Positions 45,572 to 53,994 of a stretch of 64,000 nucleotides of DNA are shown piece by piece. Below the pieces are notes generated by a model, which made no database searches, was not told the DNA's origin, and saw only the letters and a list, made by a program, of their open reading frames with translations. The DNA lies in NCBI GenBank assembly GCA_945862165.1, contig CAMAXI010000003.1, positions 62,001-126,000 of the forward strand, written 5' to 3'. The first letter of the stretch is position 1; every line of letters starts with the position of its first letter. The translations under genes were made by a program, and so were the position numbers. This DNA is from Chryseobacterium gleum. Its GTDB lineage: Bacteria; Bacteroidota; Bacteroidia; Flavobacteriales_D; Crocinitomicaceae.

Positions 45572-46597
45572 TTAATACTTGTCAAAGAAATGCTTTTCAA
45601 CATCAAACGTTGATTTAACACCAACTAAATGGTATTCTTCTTGCAACCATTTTTCAGCGTAGATTCTACCTTTTTGTTTCAACTCGAGTAAAAATTCCCA
45701 AGAGGTATTCATTTTACTGGAATGTTTCATATGTCCTAAGGCTTCGTGTGCAGAAATAGAATGCACAAAAATCTCTCTGGATTGTTTTCCATCTTGTAAA
45801 TCCACCCCCTTACGAACTAATTCATTACGATAATGAATCAATTTCATCTCATTAATTAGACTACTATTAAAACAAATTTCCGTAATTCTATCCTCAATAT
45901 CACGTGCTGAAGTAGGTACTTCTTTAATGTTGATAGAATTAATTTTCACTAATAGTAAATCGTGTATATCTGTATTTTCAATCAATGGAAATAGTGGAGG
46001 ATTCCCCATATAGCCACCATCCCAATAAAATTCACCCTCAATTTCCACTGCTTGAAACAAATACGGCAAACAAGCAGAAGCTAAAACAGCATCAACAGTC
46101 ATTTCAGCATTTGAAAAAACTTTTGCTCTATTCGTCTTTACATTCGTAGCACAAACAAATAGTCGTTTTTTATTGTAACGTCTCAACTCTTCAAAATCTA
46201 CTAGATTATTTAGAATTTCACGTAATGGATTTATATTTGCCGGATTCATTTGGTAAGGCGACAAAAATTGCGTCATTGCATTAAACATCATGTAACCAGG
46301 AGTATTATGCATATCTCCACTGGAAAACATAGAATCCATAAAGGATGGTTTAAACATCACATTTCCTGAAAGCGCAATTTCCTTCCAAAGACGATCTAAT
46401 AATTCTTTTGCCTTTGCCTTCCCTCCAATATGTAATCCATACGCGGTAACAACAGCATTTATAGCTCCAGCACTTGTACCAACCATTCCGTCAGCTACAA
46501 TTTCATCAACCTCTAACAAACGATCCAATACACCCCACGTAAACGCACCATGCGCTCCACCTCCTTGTAATGCAACTCCTACATGTTTTTCTTTCAT
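45572..46597 (-). CDS. Patatin-like phospholipase
   Basis: 341-aa Ser-Asp hydrolase. The oxyanion loop GGGAHGAFTWGV, nucleophile GTSAGA and catalytic DGG (YWDGGYMGN) are all intact. Such proteins often act as lipases or as PHB depolymerase-associated enzymes. The context here, 6 nt after 3-hydroxybutyrate dehydrogenase on the same strand, favours a role on lipid or PHB granule surfaces (inference). Confidence 0.88.
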   Translation of the reverse strand: MKEKHVGVALQGGGAHGAFTWGVLDRLLEVDEIVADGMVGTSAGAINAVVTAYGLHIGGKAKAKELLDRLWKEIALSGNVMFKPSFMDSMFSSGDMHNTPGYMMFNAMTQFLSPYQMNPANINPLREILNNLVDFEELRRYNKKRLFVCATNVKTNRAKVFSNAEMTVDAVLASACLPYLFQAVEIEGEFYWDGGYMGNPPLFPLIENTDIHDLLLVKINSINIKEVPTSARDIEDRITEICFNSSLINEMKLIHYRNELVRKGVDLQDGKQSREIFVHSISAHEALGHMKHSSKMNTSWEFLLELKQKGRIYAEKWLQEEYHLVGVKSTFDVEKHFFDKY

Positions 46598-46603
46598 AGT
46601 TAT

Positions 46604-47380
46604 TTATTGTGCGGTCCAACCACCATCAACAGGCATTGCAATGCCCGTAATTAATTTTCCTGATTCAGATGCTAAAAAAACAGCTAAACTTCCTAATGCT
46701 TCAACAGTTACAAATTCTTTCACGGCGTGTTTTTCCAACATAATCTTTGAAATAACTTCGTCTTCTGGAATACCATGTGCTATTGCTTGTTCTTTAATTT
46801 GTTTTTCAACCAAAGGTGTTTTAACGTACCCAGGACAAATTGCATTTACCGTAATTCCAAATGGAGCTCCTTCAAGACCAAGTGTCTTTGTCATTCCAAC
46901 AACTCCATGTTTCGCAGTAACATAAGCAGACTTAAATGGAGAAGCCACCAAGCCATGTGCTGATGCTATGTTAATAATTCTACCAAACCCTCTTTTCTTC
47001 ATTCCTTTCCAAACTCCTTTTGAAGCATGGAAAACAGAATTCATATTAATATCAATAATTGCATTCCATTTATCTACCGGAAAATCTTCAATTGGTGAAA
47101 CAAATTGTATCCCGGCATTATTCACCAAAACATCCACATGTCCAAATGTTGATTCCACTTCCTGTATCATTTGGATAATTTGATCCGGATTACGTAAGTC
47201 AGCACCATAAAAATGCGTTTTCACGCCATAGGTTTGACCAACTTCTTGAGCTATTTCAGCACCATTCTCTTCTAATCCATTAAAAGCAATCGCATATCCA
47301 ACCTTGGCAAATTCTTTTGCAATACCAAGACCAATACCGCTTGTACTACCAGTAATTAAAGCAACTTTCATGTTATGCAT
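46604..47380 (-). CDS. 3-Hydroxybutyrate dehydrogenase
   Basis: 258-aa SDR oxidoreductase expected to oxidise (R)-3-hydroxybutyrate to acetoacetate with NAD, the step after PHB hydrolysis. Dinucleotide motif TGSTSGIGLGIA, NNAG at NNAGIQFV, active-site YVTAKHG and the C-terminal ITGIAMPVDGGWTAQ fit this subfamily, as does the GHVDVLVNNAGIQ stretch. The start may be the ATG at 47371 (MKVALITG) rather than 47380. It overlaps the alpha/beta hydrolase gene by 8 nt. Confidence 0.87.
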   Translation of the reverse strand: MHNMKVALITGSTSGIGLGIAKEFAKVGYAIAFNGLEENGAEIAQEVGQTYGVKTHFYGADLRNPDQIIQMIQEVESTFGHVDVLVNNAGIQFVSPIEDFPVDKWNAIIDINMNSVFHASKGVWKGMKKRGFGRIINIASAHGLVASPFKSAYVTAKHGVVGMTKTLGLEGAPFGITVNAICPGYVKTPLVEKQIKEQAIAHGIPEDEVISKIMLEKHAVKEFVTVEALGSLAVFLASESGKLITGIAMPVDGGWTAQ

Positions 47381-48170
47381 TTAAAAATTTCACAATTATT
47401 TCTGAAACTAATTTAACCTCCTCCAAATTTAACGTATGTCCTGCATTTTCAATTACAACAAACTGACTATTTGTAATATGATCAGCTACTGATTTACTAA
47501 GATCCACCGAAAACAATGCATCTTGTCTTCCATGTATTACTATCGTAGGTGAAATTATTTTAGTTAAACTAGGACGATAATCACTTCGTTCATGCGTAGC
47601 ATCCATTAATTTACCTAGAGCAGTTGCATCCACCAAATCTTTTCTAGCAGCTTTTAACATTTCTATTGGAATTAGGGGATGTGAAAAATAAGAAGTTCCA
47701 AGTACAAATGGTAACATGACATCTAACATTAAACCATAACCTCCAAAATCCAACGCTCTCCTCCAAGATAATTCAATTGCCTCATAATAAGGTGTTTTGT
47801 GCGCAAAGGTAGACATCAAGCATAATTTAACGATACGTTCAGGATGATTAACTCCTAAATGTTGCGCCACCAAACTACCATACGATAAACCGATAAAAGA
47901 TGCTTTTTCGATATGTAACGTGTCCAAAACAGCTAACACATCTTTTGCATGTTGATCGAAATCTCGAACTTCTCCAGTTTTTTCGGATTGTCCTTGAAAA
48001 ATAAAATCTAACACAATGATTCTATATTCCTTTTCAAAATAAGGAATCATGAATGCCCATGCAATGGTTGATTGCGAAAGACCATTCAAAAACACTATTG
48101 ACTTTGTGGAAGTATGATTTCCCAATACCTCAAAATAGATCGACTTTGAATCTTCTGTTTTACAAATCAC
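47373..48170 (-). CDS. Alpha/beta hydrolase of the PHB locus
   Basis: 265-aa hydrolase with nucleophile elbow GLSYGS, strand VFLNGLSQS as oxyanion region, an Asp in GRQDALF and a catalytic His in ENAGHTLNLEE. It has no signal peptide, so it acts in the cytoplasm. Position between phaJ and 3-hydroxybutyrate dehydrogenase suggests hydrolysis of hydroxybutyrate oligomers or of acyl-CoA (inference). It overlaps both neighbours by 4-8 nt, a tightly coupled operon. Confidence 0.82.
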   Translation of the reverse strand: MICKTEDSKSIYFEVLGNHTSTKSIVFLNGLSQSTIAWAFMIPYFEKEYRIIVLDFIFQGQSEKTGEVRDFDQHAKDVLAVLDTLHIEKASFIGLSYGSLVAQHLGVNHPERIVKLCLMSTFAHKTPYYEAIELSWRRALDFGGYGLMLDVMLPFVLGTSYFSHPLIPIEMLKAARKDLVDATALGKLMDATHERSDYRPSLTKIISPTIVIHGRQDALFSVDLSKSVADHITNSQFVVIENAGHTLNLEEVKLVSEIIVKFLNA

Positions 48171-48580
48171 ACATCAATTTTTTCAATATTCATAACTACC
48201 GCCTCACCCACAACCACTTTCTTACCTTCATTGGTAAGTATCGTGGTCGAAATACGTGCACGATTTTTTTCTAAAATTTCCATCACCTCAAAATGAGCTT
48301 CATAGATAACATCTACGTACATTGGTTTCAAAAAATTCACCGACTGACTCAAATAAATTGTTCCCTCACCAGGAAATAACGTTCCAAAAACTTTTGAAAA
48401 AACACAAGCACCTAACATGCCATGCATAATTCTAGTTTTAAAAATAGTTTTGGAAGCAAATTCCTCATCTAAATGCACAGGATTGTTATCCCCTGTTACA
48501 CGAGCAAAATCGGCAACATCTTGTTGACTAAATGAGAAATTAGTTGAAAATGTTTGATTTAAATGTAACTTTTCACTCAT
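48167..48580 (-). CDS. phaJ: (R)-specific enoyl-CoA hydratase, MaoC type
   Basis: 137-aa hot-dog fold enzyme turning trans-2-enoyl-CoA into (R)-3-hydroxyacyl-CoA, a monomer for PHA synthase. The hydratase 2 motif is seen as FARVTGDNNPVHLDEEFA with the catalytic Asp and His, then RIMHGML. Length is that of PhaJ. It heads the minus-strand operon and shares a 129-nt divergent promoter region with phaB. Confidence 0.88.
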   Translation of the reverse strand: MSEKLHLNQTFSTNFSFSQQDVADFARVTGDNNPVHLDEEFASKTIFKTRIMHGMLGACVFSKVFGTLFPGEGTIYLSQSVNFLKPMYVDVIYEAHFEVMEILEKNRARISTTILTNEGKKVVVGEAVVMNIEKIDV

Positions 48581-48709
48581 AATTCAGTATTTAATACGAA
48601 TTGGAAAGTTACTAATAAAAAAGATAGAATGATATAGATAAAAATGAATATTTATATGTAACTTTTAAAAACAAAAAACAATTTGTTTCACCATATAAAA
48701 CTTTGAATT

Positions 48710-49453
48710 ATGGATCTTAATAATACAACAAAGACTGTTTTAGTTACGGGCGGATCTCGAGGGATCGGCGCAGCAATTTCATTGGAACTCGGCAGAAAAG
48801 AGTACAATGTAATCGTAAACTATAATACAAAAGTAGATGAAGCTAATGCAATTGTAGACCAAATAATTAAACAAGGAGGGAATGCAATTGCAATTCAAGC
48901 CAATATAGCAATACCGGAAGATAGCCAACGTTTATTTCAAGAAATTGAATCCAAGTATGGACAGGTAGATATATTAGTAAATAACGCTGGTATAACACGT
49001 GATAAATCTTTTCGAAAAATGCAAAAAACGGAATGGGACGAAGTAATCAATACGAACTTATCCAGCGCTTATAATACCTCTCAATTAGCCATTCATAAAA
49101 TGATTGAAAACAAATACGGAAGAATAATCAATATCAGTTCCGTAATTGGACAATCCGGTGGATTTGGACAAACAAATTATGCAGCAGCTAAAGCTGGTTT
49201 AATTGGATTTTCCAAATCGCTTGCACTTGAAACCGCAAAATATGGAGTAACGGTAAATTGTATATGTCCTGGATTTATCAAAACAGAAATGGTTGCTGCA
49301 ATGCCAACAGAAGTTCTTGCCGCTATCGTATCTAAAATTCCTGCCGCATCCCTAGGAAGTACTGCAGATATTGCTAAGGGTGTAGCGTTTTTAGTTGACG
49401 CTCCATACATAACAGGACAATGTTTAAATATCAATGGCGGGCTCTATATGTAA
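48710..49453 (+). CDS. phaB: Acetoacetyl-CoA reductase
   Basis: 247-aa SDR that reduces acetoacetyl-CoA to (R)-3-hydroxybutyryl-CoA. Motifs: TGGSRGIGAAIS, NNAGITRD, active-site Y157-x-x-x-K161 (NYAAAKAG) and NINGGLYM at the C-terminus, the ending usual in PhaB. FabG is the close alternative, but location directly before phaE and phaC favours PhaB. It is the first gene of the plus-strand run. Confidence 0.88.
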   Translation: MDLNNTTKTVLVTGGSRGIGAAISLELGRKEYNVIVNYNTKVDEANAIVDQIIKQGGNAIAIQANIAIPEDSQRLFQEIESKYGQVDILVNNAGITRDKSFRKMQKTEWDEVINTNLSSAYNTSQLAIHKMIENKYGRIINISSVIGQSGGFGQTNYAAAKAGLIGFSKSLALETAKYGVTVNCICPGFIKTEMVAAMPTEVLAAIVSKIPAASLGSTADIAKGVAFLVDAPYITGQCLNINGGLYM

Positions 49454-49555
49454 AAAAATGTAAACATTTTCAAAAATTGTACTAACTTTTTTTGGTAATT
49501 CCATTTAAATGGTTGAAATTTGCACAGATAACTTTAAAATTAAAAGAAAAATAAT

Positions 49556-50926
49556 ATGAATAACACAAAACAAATATTAGACACTGTTGTTGAAACACAA
49601 AATAAAGCGATGAACTCGTTTGTTGAAACTGCAAATAAATTTCAAGAAGCATTGAAATCAGAAAATGCTTTTGAAAAATCAACTGAAATCTACAAAAATT
49701 GGTGGGAGTCTCAAATGTCCATTTTTAAAAATTTATCTACTGACAGTAAATTAGATATTCCTTTTACTACTAATTTAACAACTGAAAAAGCAGAAGATTT
49801 TTACAAAAACATCTACACTAACCAGTTAGATTCTATTAAGAAAGCAACAGATTTCAACTTAAATTTGTACAATTCTCTTTCTAGTTTTGGAAAAACAACA
49901 AACGAAACTAATGAGCATTTATTAAATGCAAATACAACTTGGAATACATTGTTTGAATCTTGGACAAAAACGTTAAATTCTACATTTGAATCTTTAACTA
50001 AAACATTACCTAAAGATACTTTTAATGTAGATTTATTTAAAAATGCGTTGAATACAAATACTTTGTACTACAAATTACAAGAGTTTTATCAACCATTATT
50101 TAATGCTTTCAATACAAATAATTTTTCTGCAGATAGCATTAAACAAGTGTTCGAACCAACACATTACAAAAAAATAACAGAAGAATTGTTTCAAAACTTC
50201 TTCCCAAGTAACAACTTAAATTCTTTACTTGAGAACAACACGAAATATGTTCAAAATTTCTTTGAAACGCAAAAAAACACAAACAAAGATTTCCAAACGT
50301 ATTGGAGTACTTTTACTGAAAAATTTCCACATTTAATTTCTGGAGATTTCGCTAAATTCAATAATACTTTTACTACAGTTAATAATTCTTATTCCGAATT
50401 ATTTGCTCCTTTAATGAAATTAGTGTCTAACACTAAAGAAAAAGAAAATATTGAATTAGCAATTACTGCAATTGACAAAGCATCTGTTTACAGTACTAAA
50501 TTAGCTGAATTACAATACTTGCTTTACACAACAGGACAAGAAGTTGCTAAAGATGCTGCTAACCTAGTTACTGAAAAAGCGAAAGATGCAACTTTCACTT
50601 CAAGCTTTCAACCATTCTTTAATGAATGGGTAAGTTTAAATGAAAAACATTACACTAAATTATTCGCTACTGAAGAGTTTTCTAAACTTAAAGCAGAATT
50701 AACAACTTTGTCTTTGGATATCAAAAAAAATCTTGAATACCAATTCGAAAACAAAATTGAAGCGTTACCATTAGTAGTTAAATCGGAATTGAACGAATTA
50801 TACCAAACAATTCATGATTTAAAGAAAACTATCAAAAATTTAGAAAATAAAGTAAACACAACAGAGAAAGTTACTGCAACTAAAACTACTGCAACAACTA
50901 ACACTAAAAAAGTTACTACAGTTTAA
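49556..50926 (+). CDS. phaE: Class III PHA synthase subunit PhaE
   Basis: 456-aa Thr/Asn/Lys-rich helical protein. The region from about residue 350 to 430 follows the PhaE pattern: FFNEWVSLNEKHYTKLFATE, then EFSKLKAELTTLS, then LPLVVKSELNELYQTIHDL with a closing coiled coil. A Thr/Lys-rich tail (about residues 435-456) follows. It is longer than the roughly 350-residue Allochromatium PhaE, the extra length being in the N-terminal half. A phasin is an alternative name, but the C-terminal pattern and the downstream class III phaC support PhaE, which activates PhaC. Confidence 0.8.
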   Translation: MNNTKQILDTVVETQNKAMNSFVETANKFQEALKSENAFEKSTEIYKNWWESQMSIFKNLSTDSKLDIPFTTNLTTEKAEDFYKNIYTNQLDSIKKATDFNLNLYNSLSSFGKTTNETNEHLLNANTTWNTLFESWTKTLNSTFESLTKTLPKDTFNVDLFKNALNTNTLYYKLQEFYQPLFNAFNTNNFSADSIKQVFEPTHYKKITEELFQNFFPSNNLNSLLENNTKYVQNFFETQKNTNKDFQTYWSTFTEKFPHLISGDFAKFNNTFTTVNNSYSELFAPLMKLVSNTKEKENIELAITAIDKASVYSTKLAELQYLLYTTGQEVAKDAANLVTEKAKDATFTSSFQPFFNEWVSLNEKHYTKLFATEEFSKLKAELTTLSLDIKKNLEYQFENKIEALPLVVKSELNELYQTIHDLKKTIKNLENKVNTTEKVTATKTTATTNTKKVTTV

Positions 50927-50946
50927 TTTTTTTCATACCATTAATG

Positions 50947-50976
50947 AAAAGGGAAATTTAGGTTTCCCTTTTTTTT
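50947..50976 (+). terminator. Hairpin with T run between phaE and phaC
   Basis: AAAAGGGAAA and TTTCCCTTTT pair across a 6-nt loop, followed by more T. It could limit read-through and set a PhaE:PhaC ratio. Confidence 0.75.
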
Positions 50977-50993
50977 AGTCCAAAAAACAAGCT

Positions 50994-52049
50994 ATGCACC
51001 TAAATCAAGCAAATTTATTACATGAATTATCGGATAATACATCTAAAATCTTAAAAGGTTTTGAAAACCTATCCGAAATCAAAGAAGTAGATATCGCTTC
51101 TACACCCAAAGATGTTGTTTATAAAGAAGATAAATTAACGCTTTATCGTTATTCAAGAACTACAAAGTCTTCTTATAAAACTCCTGTTCTGATAGTTTAT
51201 GCATTGGTAAACACTTATCAAATGTTAGACCTACAACCGGATAGAAGCTACATCAAAAATCTTTTAGACGCAGGCTTAGATGTTTATTTAATTGATTGGG
51301 GTAAACCTTCTAAAATGGATAAATACCTATCCATGGATGATTATATCAATGGATATATTAATAATTGTGTTGATTTTGTTAGATCTGAAAATAAAGTTGA
51401 TAAAATCAATATTTTAAGTATTTGTCAAGGTGGTACATTCAGTGTAATTTATTCTGCACTTCATCCTGAAAAAATAAAAAATCTAGTTACACATGTTACT
51501 CCTATTGATTTTGAACCAAATGACGGTTTATTATTTAGATGGAGTAAAGACATGGATTTTAAAAGTTTAGTAGATGGATTTGATGGATTAGTTCCAGGAT
51601 CATTTTTAAATGATGGGTTTGACATGCTTAAACCGATGATGAAGATTCATAAATCAACTGGTTTGTTAAATGCAATGGAAGACAAAACAAAATTGTTAAA
51701 CTTCCTACGCATGGAAAAATGGATTGCTGAAAGTCCGGATCAAGCTGGTGTTTGTTTCTTGCAATTCATGGAAGATTTATACCAACAAAATAAATTAATC
51801 AAAGGAGAACTAATTGTTGGTGATCAAAAAGTGGACTTAAAAAAATTGACCATGCCACTCATGAATATCTATGCCGTGCATGATCATTTGGTACCACCTT
51901 CCTCTACGATTCCATTAAATGATTATGTAGGGTCGAAAGATAAAAGTATCTACAAATTTGAAGGAGGCCACATCGGTGTATTTGTAGGTGGAAAATCTCA
52001 AAAAGAATTATCCCCTGCTGTAACAACTTGGTTAAAAGAAAGAGATTGA
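50994..52049 (+). CDS. phaC: Class III poly(3-hydroxyalkanoate) synthase PhaC
   Basis: 351-aa synthase joining (R)-3-hydroxyacyl-CoA into polyester. The lipase-like box is SICQGG with nucleophile C144; D297 (VHDHLVPP) and H326 (GGHIGVF) complete the triad. The spacings (153 and 29 residues) equal those I recall for Allochromatium vinosum PhaC (C149, D302, H331). Length is class III, not the 560-600 aa of class I. The first Gly of the GxCxGG box is Ser here. It follows phaE after a hairpin and is last in the run. Confidence 0.93.
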   Translation: MHLNQANLLHELSDNTSKILKGFENLSEIKEVDIASTPKDVVYKEDKLTLYRYSRTTKSSYKTPVLIVYALVNTYQMLDLQPDRSYIKNLLDAGLDVYLIDWGKPSKMDKYLSMDDYINGYINNCVDFVRSENKVDKINILSICQGGTFSVIYSALHPEKIKNLVTHVTPIDFEPNDGLLFRWSKDMDFKSLVDGFDGLVPGSFLNDGFDMLKPMMKIHKSTGLLNAMEDKTKLLNFLRMEKWIAESPDQAGVCFLQFMEDLYQQNKLIKGELIVGDQKVDLKKLTMPLMNIYAVHDHLVPPSSTIPLNDYVGSKDKSIYKFEGGHIGVFVGGKSQKELSPAVTTWLKERD

Positions 52050-52075
52050 GTAGAAAGTCATTTTTCACTTAAAAT

Positions 52076-52111
52076 AAAAAGCGGCTAATCAATATTGATT
52101 AGCCGCTTTTT
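52076..52111. terminator. 36-nt perfect palindrome between phaC and glmS
   Basis: Perfect palindrome with core GCGGCTAATCAAT and A5/T5 ends. It terminates both convergent genes. Confidence 0.88.
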
Positions 52112-52138
52112 TGCTTTTAACTATCGACTTTTATTTCT

Positions 52139-53983
52139 TTACTCTACCGTAACTGATTTTGCTAAATTTCTTGGTTGATCCACATTACAACCTCGCATAA
52201 CAGCAATATGGTAAGAAAGTAATTGTAATGGTATGGTAGCCAATAAAGGAACTAAATGCTCATCTGTATCTGGAATTTCGATTACGTGATCAGCCATAGC
52301 CTTCACTTGCTTATCTCCTTCTGTCACAATTGCAACTATTTTTCCTTTACGCGCTTTAACTTCCTGTATATTACTTACTACTTTTTCATAAGAAGTACCT
52401 TTTGTAGCTATTACAAAAACAGGCATTTCAGCATCAATTAAAGCAATTGGACCATGTTTCATCTCAGCAGCTGGATAACCTTCCGCATGAATGTAAGAGA
52501 TTTCTTTTAATTTTAAAGCACCCTCTAAAGCCACAGGAAAAGAGCTTCCTCTACCTAAATATAATGCATTTGCAGAATCTTTGTAATGGGATGCAATTTC
52601 TTTTATGAGGGCATCTTTCTCTAAAATACGCTTGATTTTTTCTGGTATTGCCTCTAATTCTGAAAGTAAAGTTCTAAAATGAACTCTGCTTAATGAATCT
52701 TTCTTTGCAGCTAAACGCAATGCTAATAATGTAAGAACTGTAACTTGAGCAGTAAATGCTTTTGTAGATGCAACGCCTATCTCTGGTCCTGCGTGCGTAT
52801 ATGAACCTGCATCTGTAATCCTTGAAATCGAAGAACCTACTACATTACAAATACCAAAAATTGTAGCGCCTCTTGATTTAGCAATTTCCAATGCTGCTAA
52901 TGTATCTGCAGTTTCACCAGATTGAGAAACAGCTATTACCACATCCCCTTCACCAATAATTGGATTACGATATCTAAACTCACTCGCATATTCAACTTCT
53001 ACATTAATACGCGCCAAATCTTCAATTAAATATTCTCCAACTTGACAAGCGTGCCAAGAAGTACCACATGCTACAAATACAATACGTTTTGCTTTTAAAA
53101 TACGATTTTCAAAATCTTTAAAACCTCCAAGAGATACAAATCCTTCAGCTGCATTTAAGCGACCTCTGAAACAATCGTGTATTGACCTTGGTTGCTCAAA
53201 GATTTCCTTCATCATAAAATGCTCATAACCACCTTTCTCTAGTGCTTCTAAATGCAATTCTAATTCTTGAATATAAGGAGTCTTCTCTTGATTCTTTATG
53301 TTTGTGATTCTTAGTCCTTCATTAATATCGACAACTGCAATTTCTTCATCATTTAAGTAAACAACTTGGTTTGTGAATTCAACAATCGGAGTTGCATCAG
53401 AAGCTAAGAAAAATTCATTATCCTCTCCAACACCAACAACTAAAGGACTACTTTTTCTTGCAGCTATAAGTTGTGTCGGATTATCTAAAGAAATAACAAC
53501 TAAAGCATAAGCTCCAACAACACTTTGTAAGGCTTGTCTTACCGATTCAACAAGTGTAGTATTTTCTGTTTTTTGAATATCGTCAATTAAATGAACCAAT
53601 ACTTCTGTATCCGTTTCACTTTTGAAAATATATCCACGTATGATTAATTCTTTTTTTAAGGTATCATAATTCTCAATAATTCCATTGTGAATTACTGCAA
53701 TTCGCTTATCCATGGAAAAATGTGGATGTGAATTGATATCATTTGGTTCACCATGGGTTGCCCATCTTGTGTGACCAATACCAACATTACCATGAATATT
53801 TTTACCTTCTGCAAATGCAACTAGATTAGCTACTTTTCCTTGTTTTTTATATAAATTAAGCTCTCCTCCATCTAACAAAGCTATCCCCGCACTATCATAC
53901 CCTCTGTACTCCAAACGTGTTAAACCTTTGATTAACACAGGATATGCTTCTTTCTTTCCGATATAAGCTACAATTCCACACAT
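52139..53983 (-). CDS. glmS: Glutamine:fructose-6-phosphate aminotransferase
   Basis: 614-aa enzyme making glucosamine-6-phosphate for peptidoglycan and LPS. The N-terminal glutaminase starts MCGIVAYIG with Cys2 as nucleophile after Met removal, and has GHTRWATHG. Two SIS domains follow (CGTSWHACQVGEY and SQSGETADTLAAL, then GRGSSFPVALEGALKLKE). The C-terminal PRNLAKSVTVE is standard. It is last in the glycogen synthase-like/DUF4270/glmS run. No leader structure like the Gram-positive glmS ribozyme is possible in the 11-nt gap before it. Confidence 0.96.
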   Translation of the reverse strand: MCGIVAYIGKKEAYPVLIKGLTRLEYRGYDSAGIALLDGGELNLYKKQGKVANLVAFAEGKNIHGNVGIGHTRWATHGEPNDINSHPHFSMDKRIAVIHNGIIENYDTLKKELIIRGYIFKSETDTEVLVHLIDDIQKTENTTLVESVRQALQSVVGAYALVVISLDNPTQLIAARKSSPLVVGVGEDNEFFLASDATPIVEFTNQVVYLNDEEIAVVDINEGLRITNIKNQEKTPYIQELELHLEALEKGGYEHFMMKEIFEQPRSIHDCFRGRLNAAEGFVSLGGFKDFENRILKAKRIVFVACGTSWHACQVGEYLIEDLARINVEVEYASEFRYRNPIIGEGDVVIAVSQSGETADTLAALEIAKSRGATIFGICNVVGSSISRITDAGSYTHAGPEIGVASTKAFTAQVTVLTLLALRLAAKKDSLSRVHFRTLLSELEAIPEKIKRILEKDALIKEIASHYKDSANALYLGRGSSFPVALEGALKLKEISYIHAEGYPAAEMKHGPIALIDAEMPVFVIATKGTSYEKVVSNIQEVKARKGKIVAIVTEGDKQVKAMADHVIEIPDTDEHLVPLLATIPLQLLSYHIAVMRGCNVDQPRNLAKSVTVE

Positions 53984-53994
53984 ATTCTTGAAAT

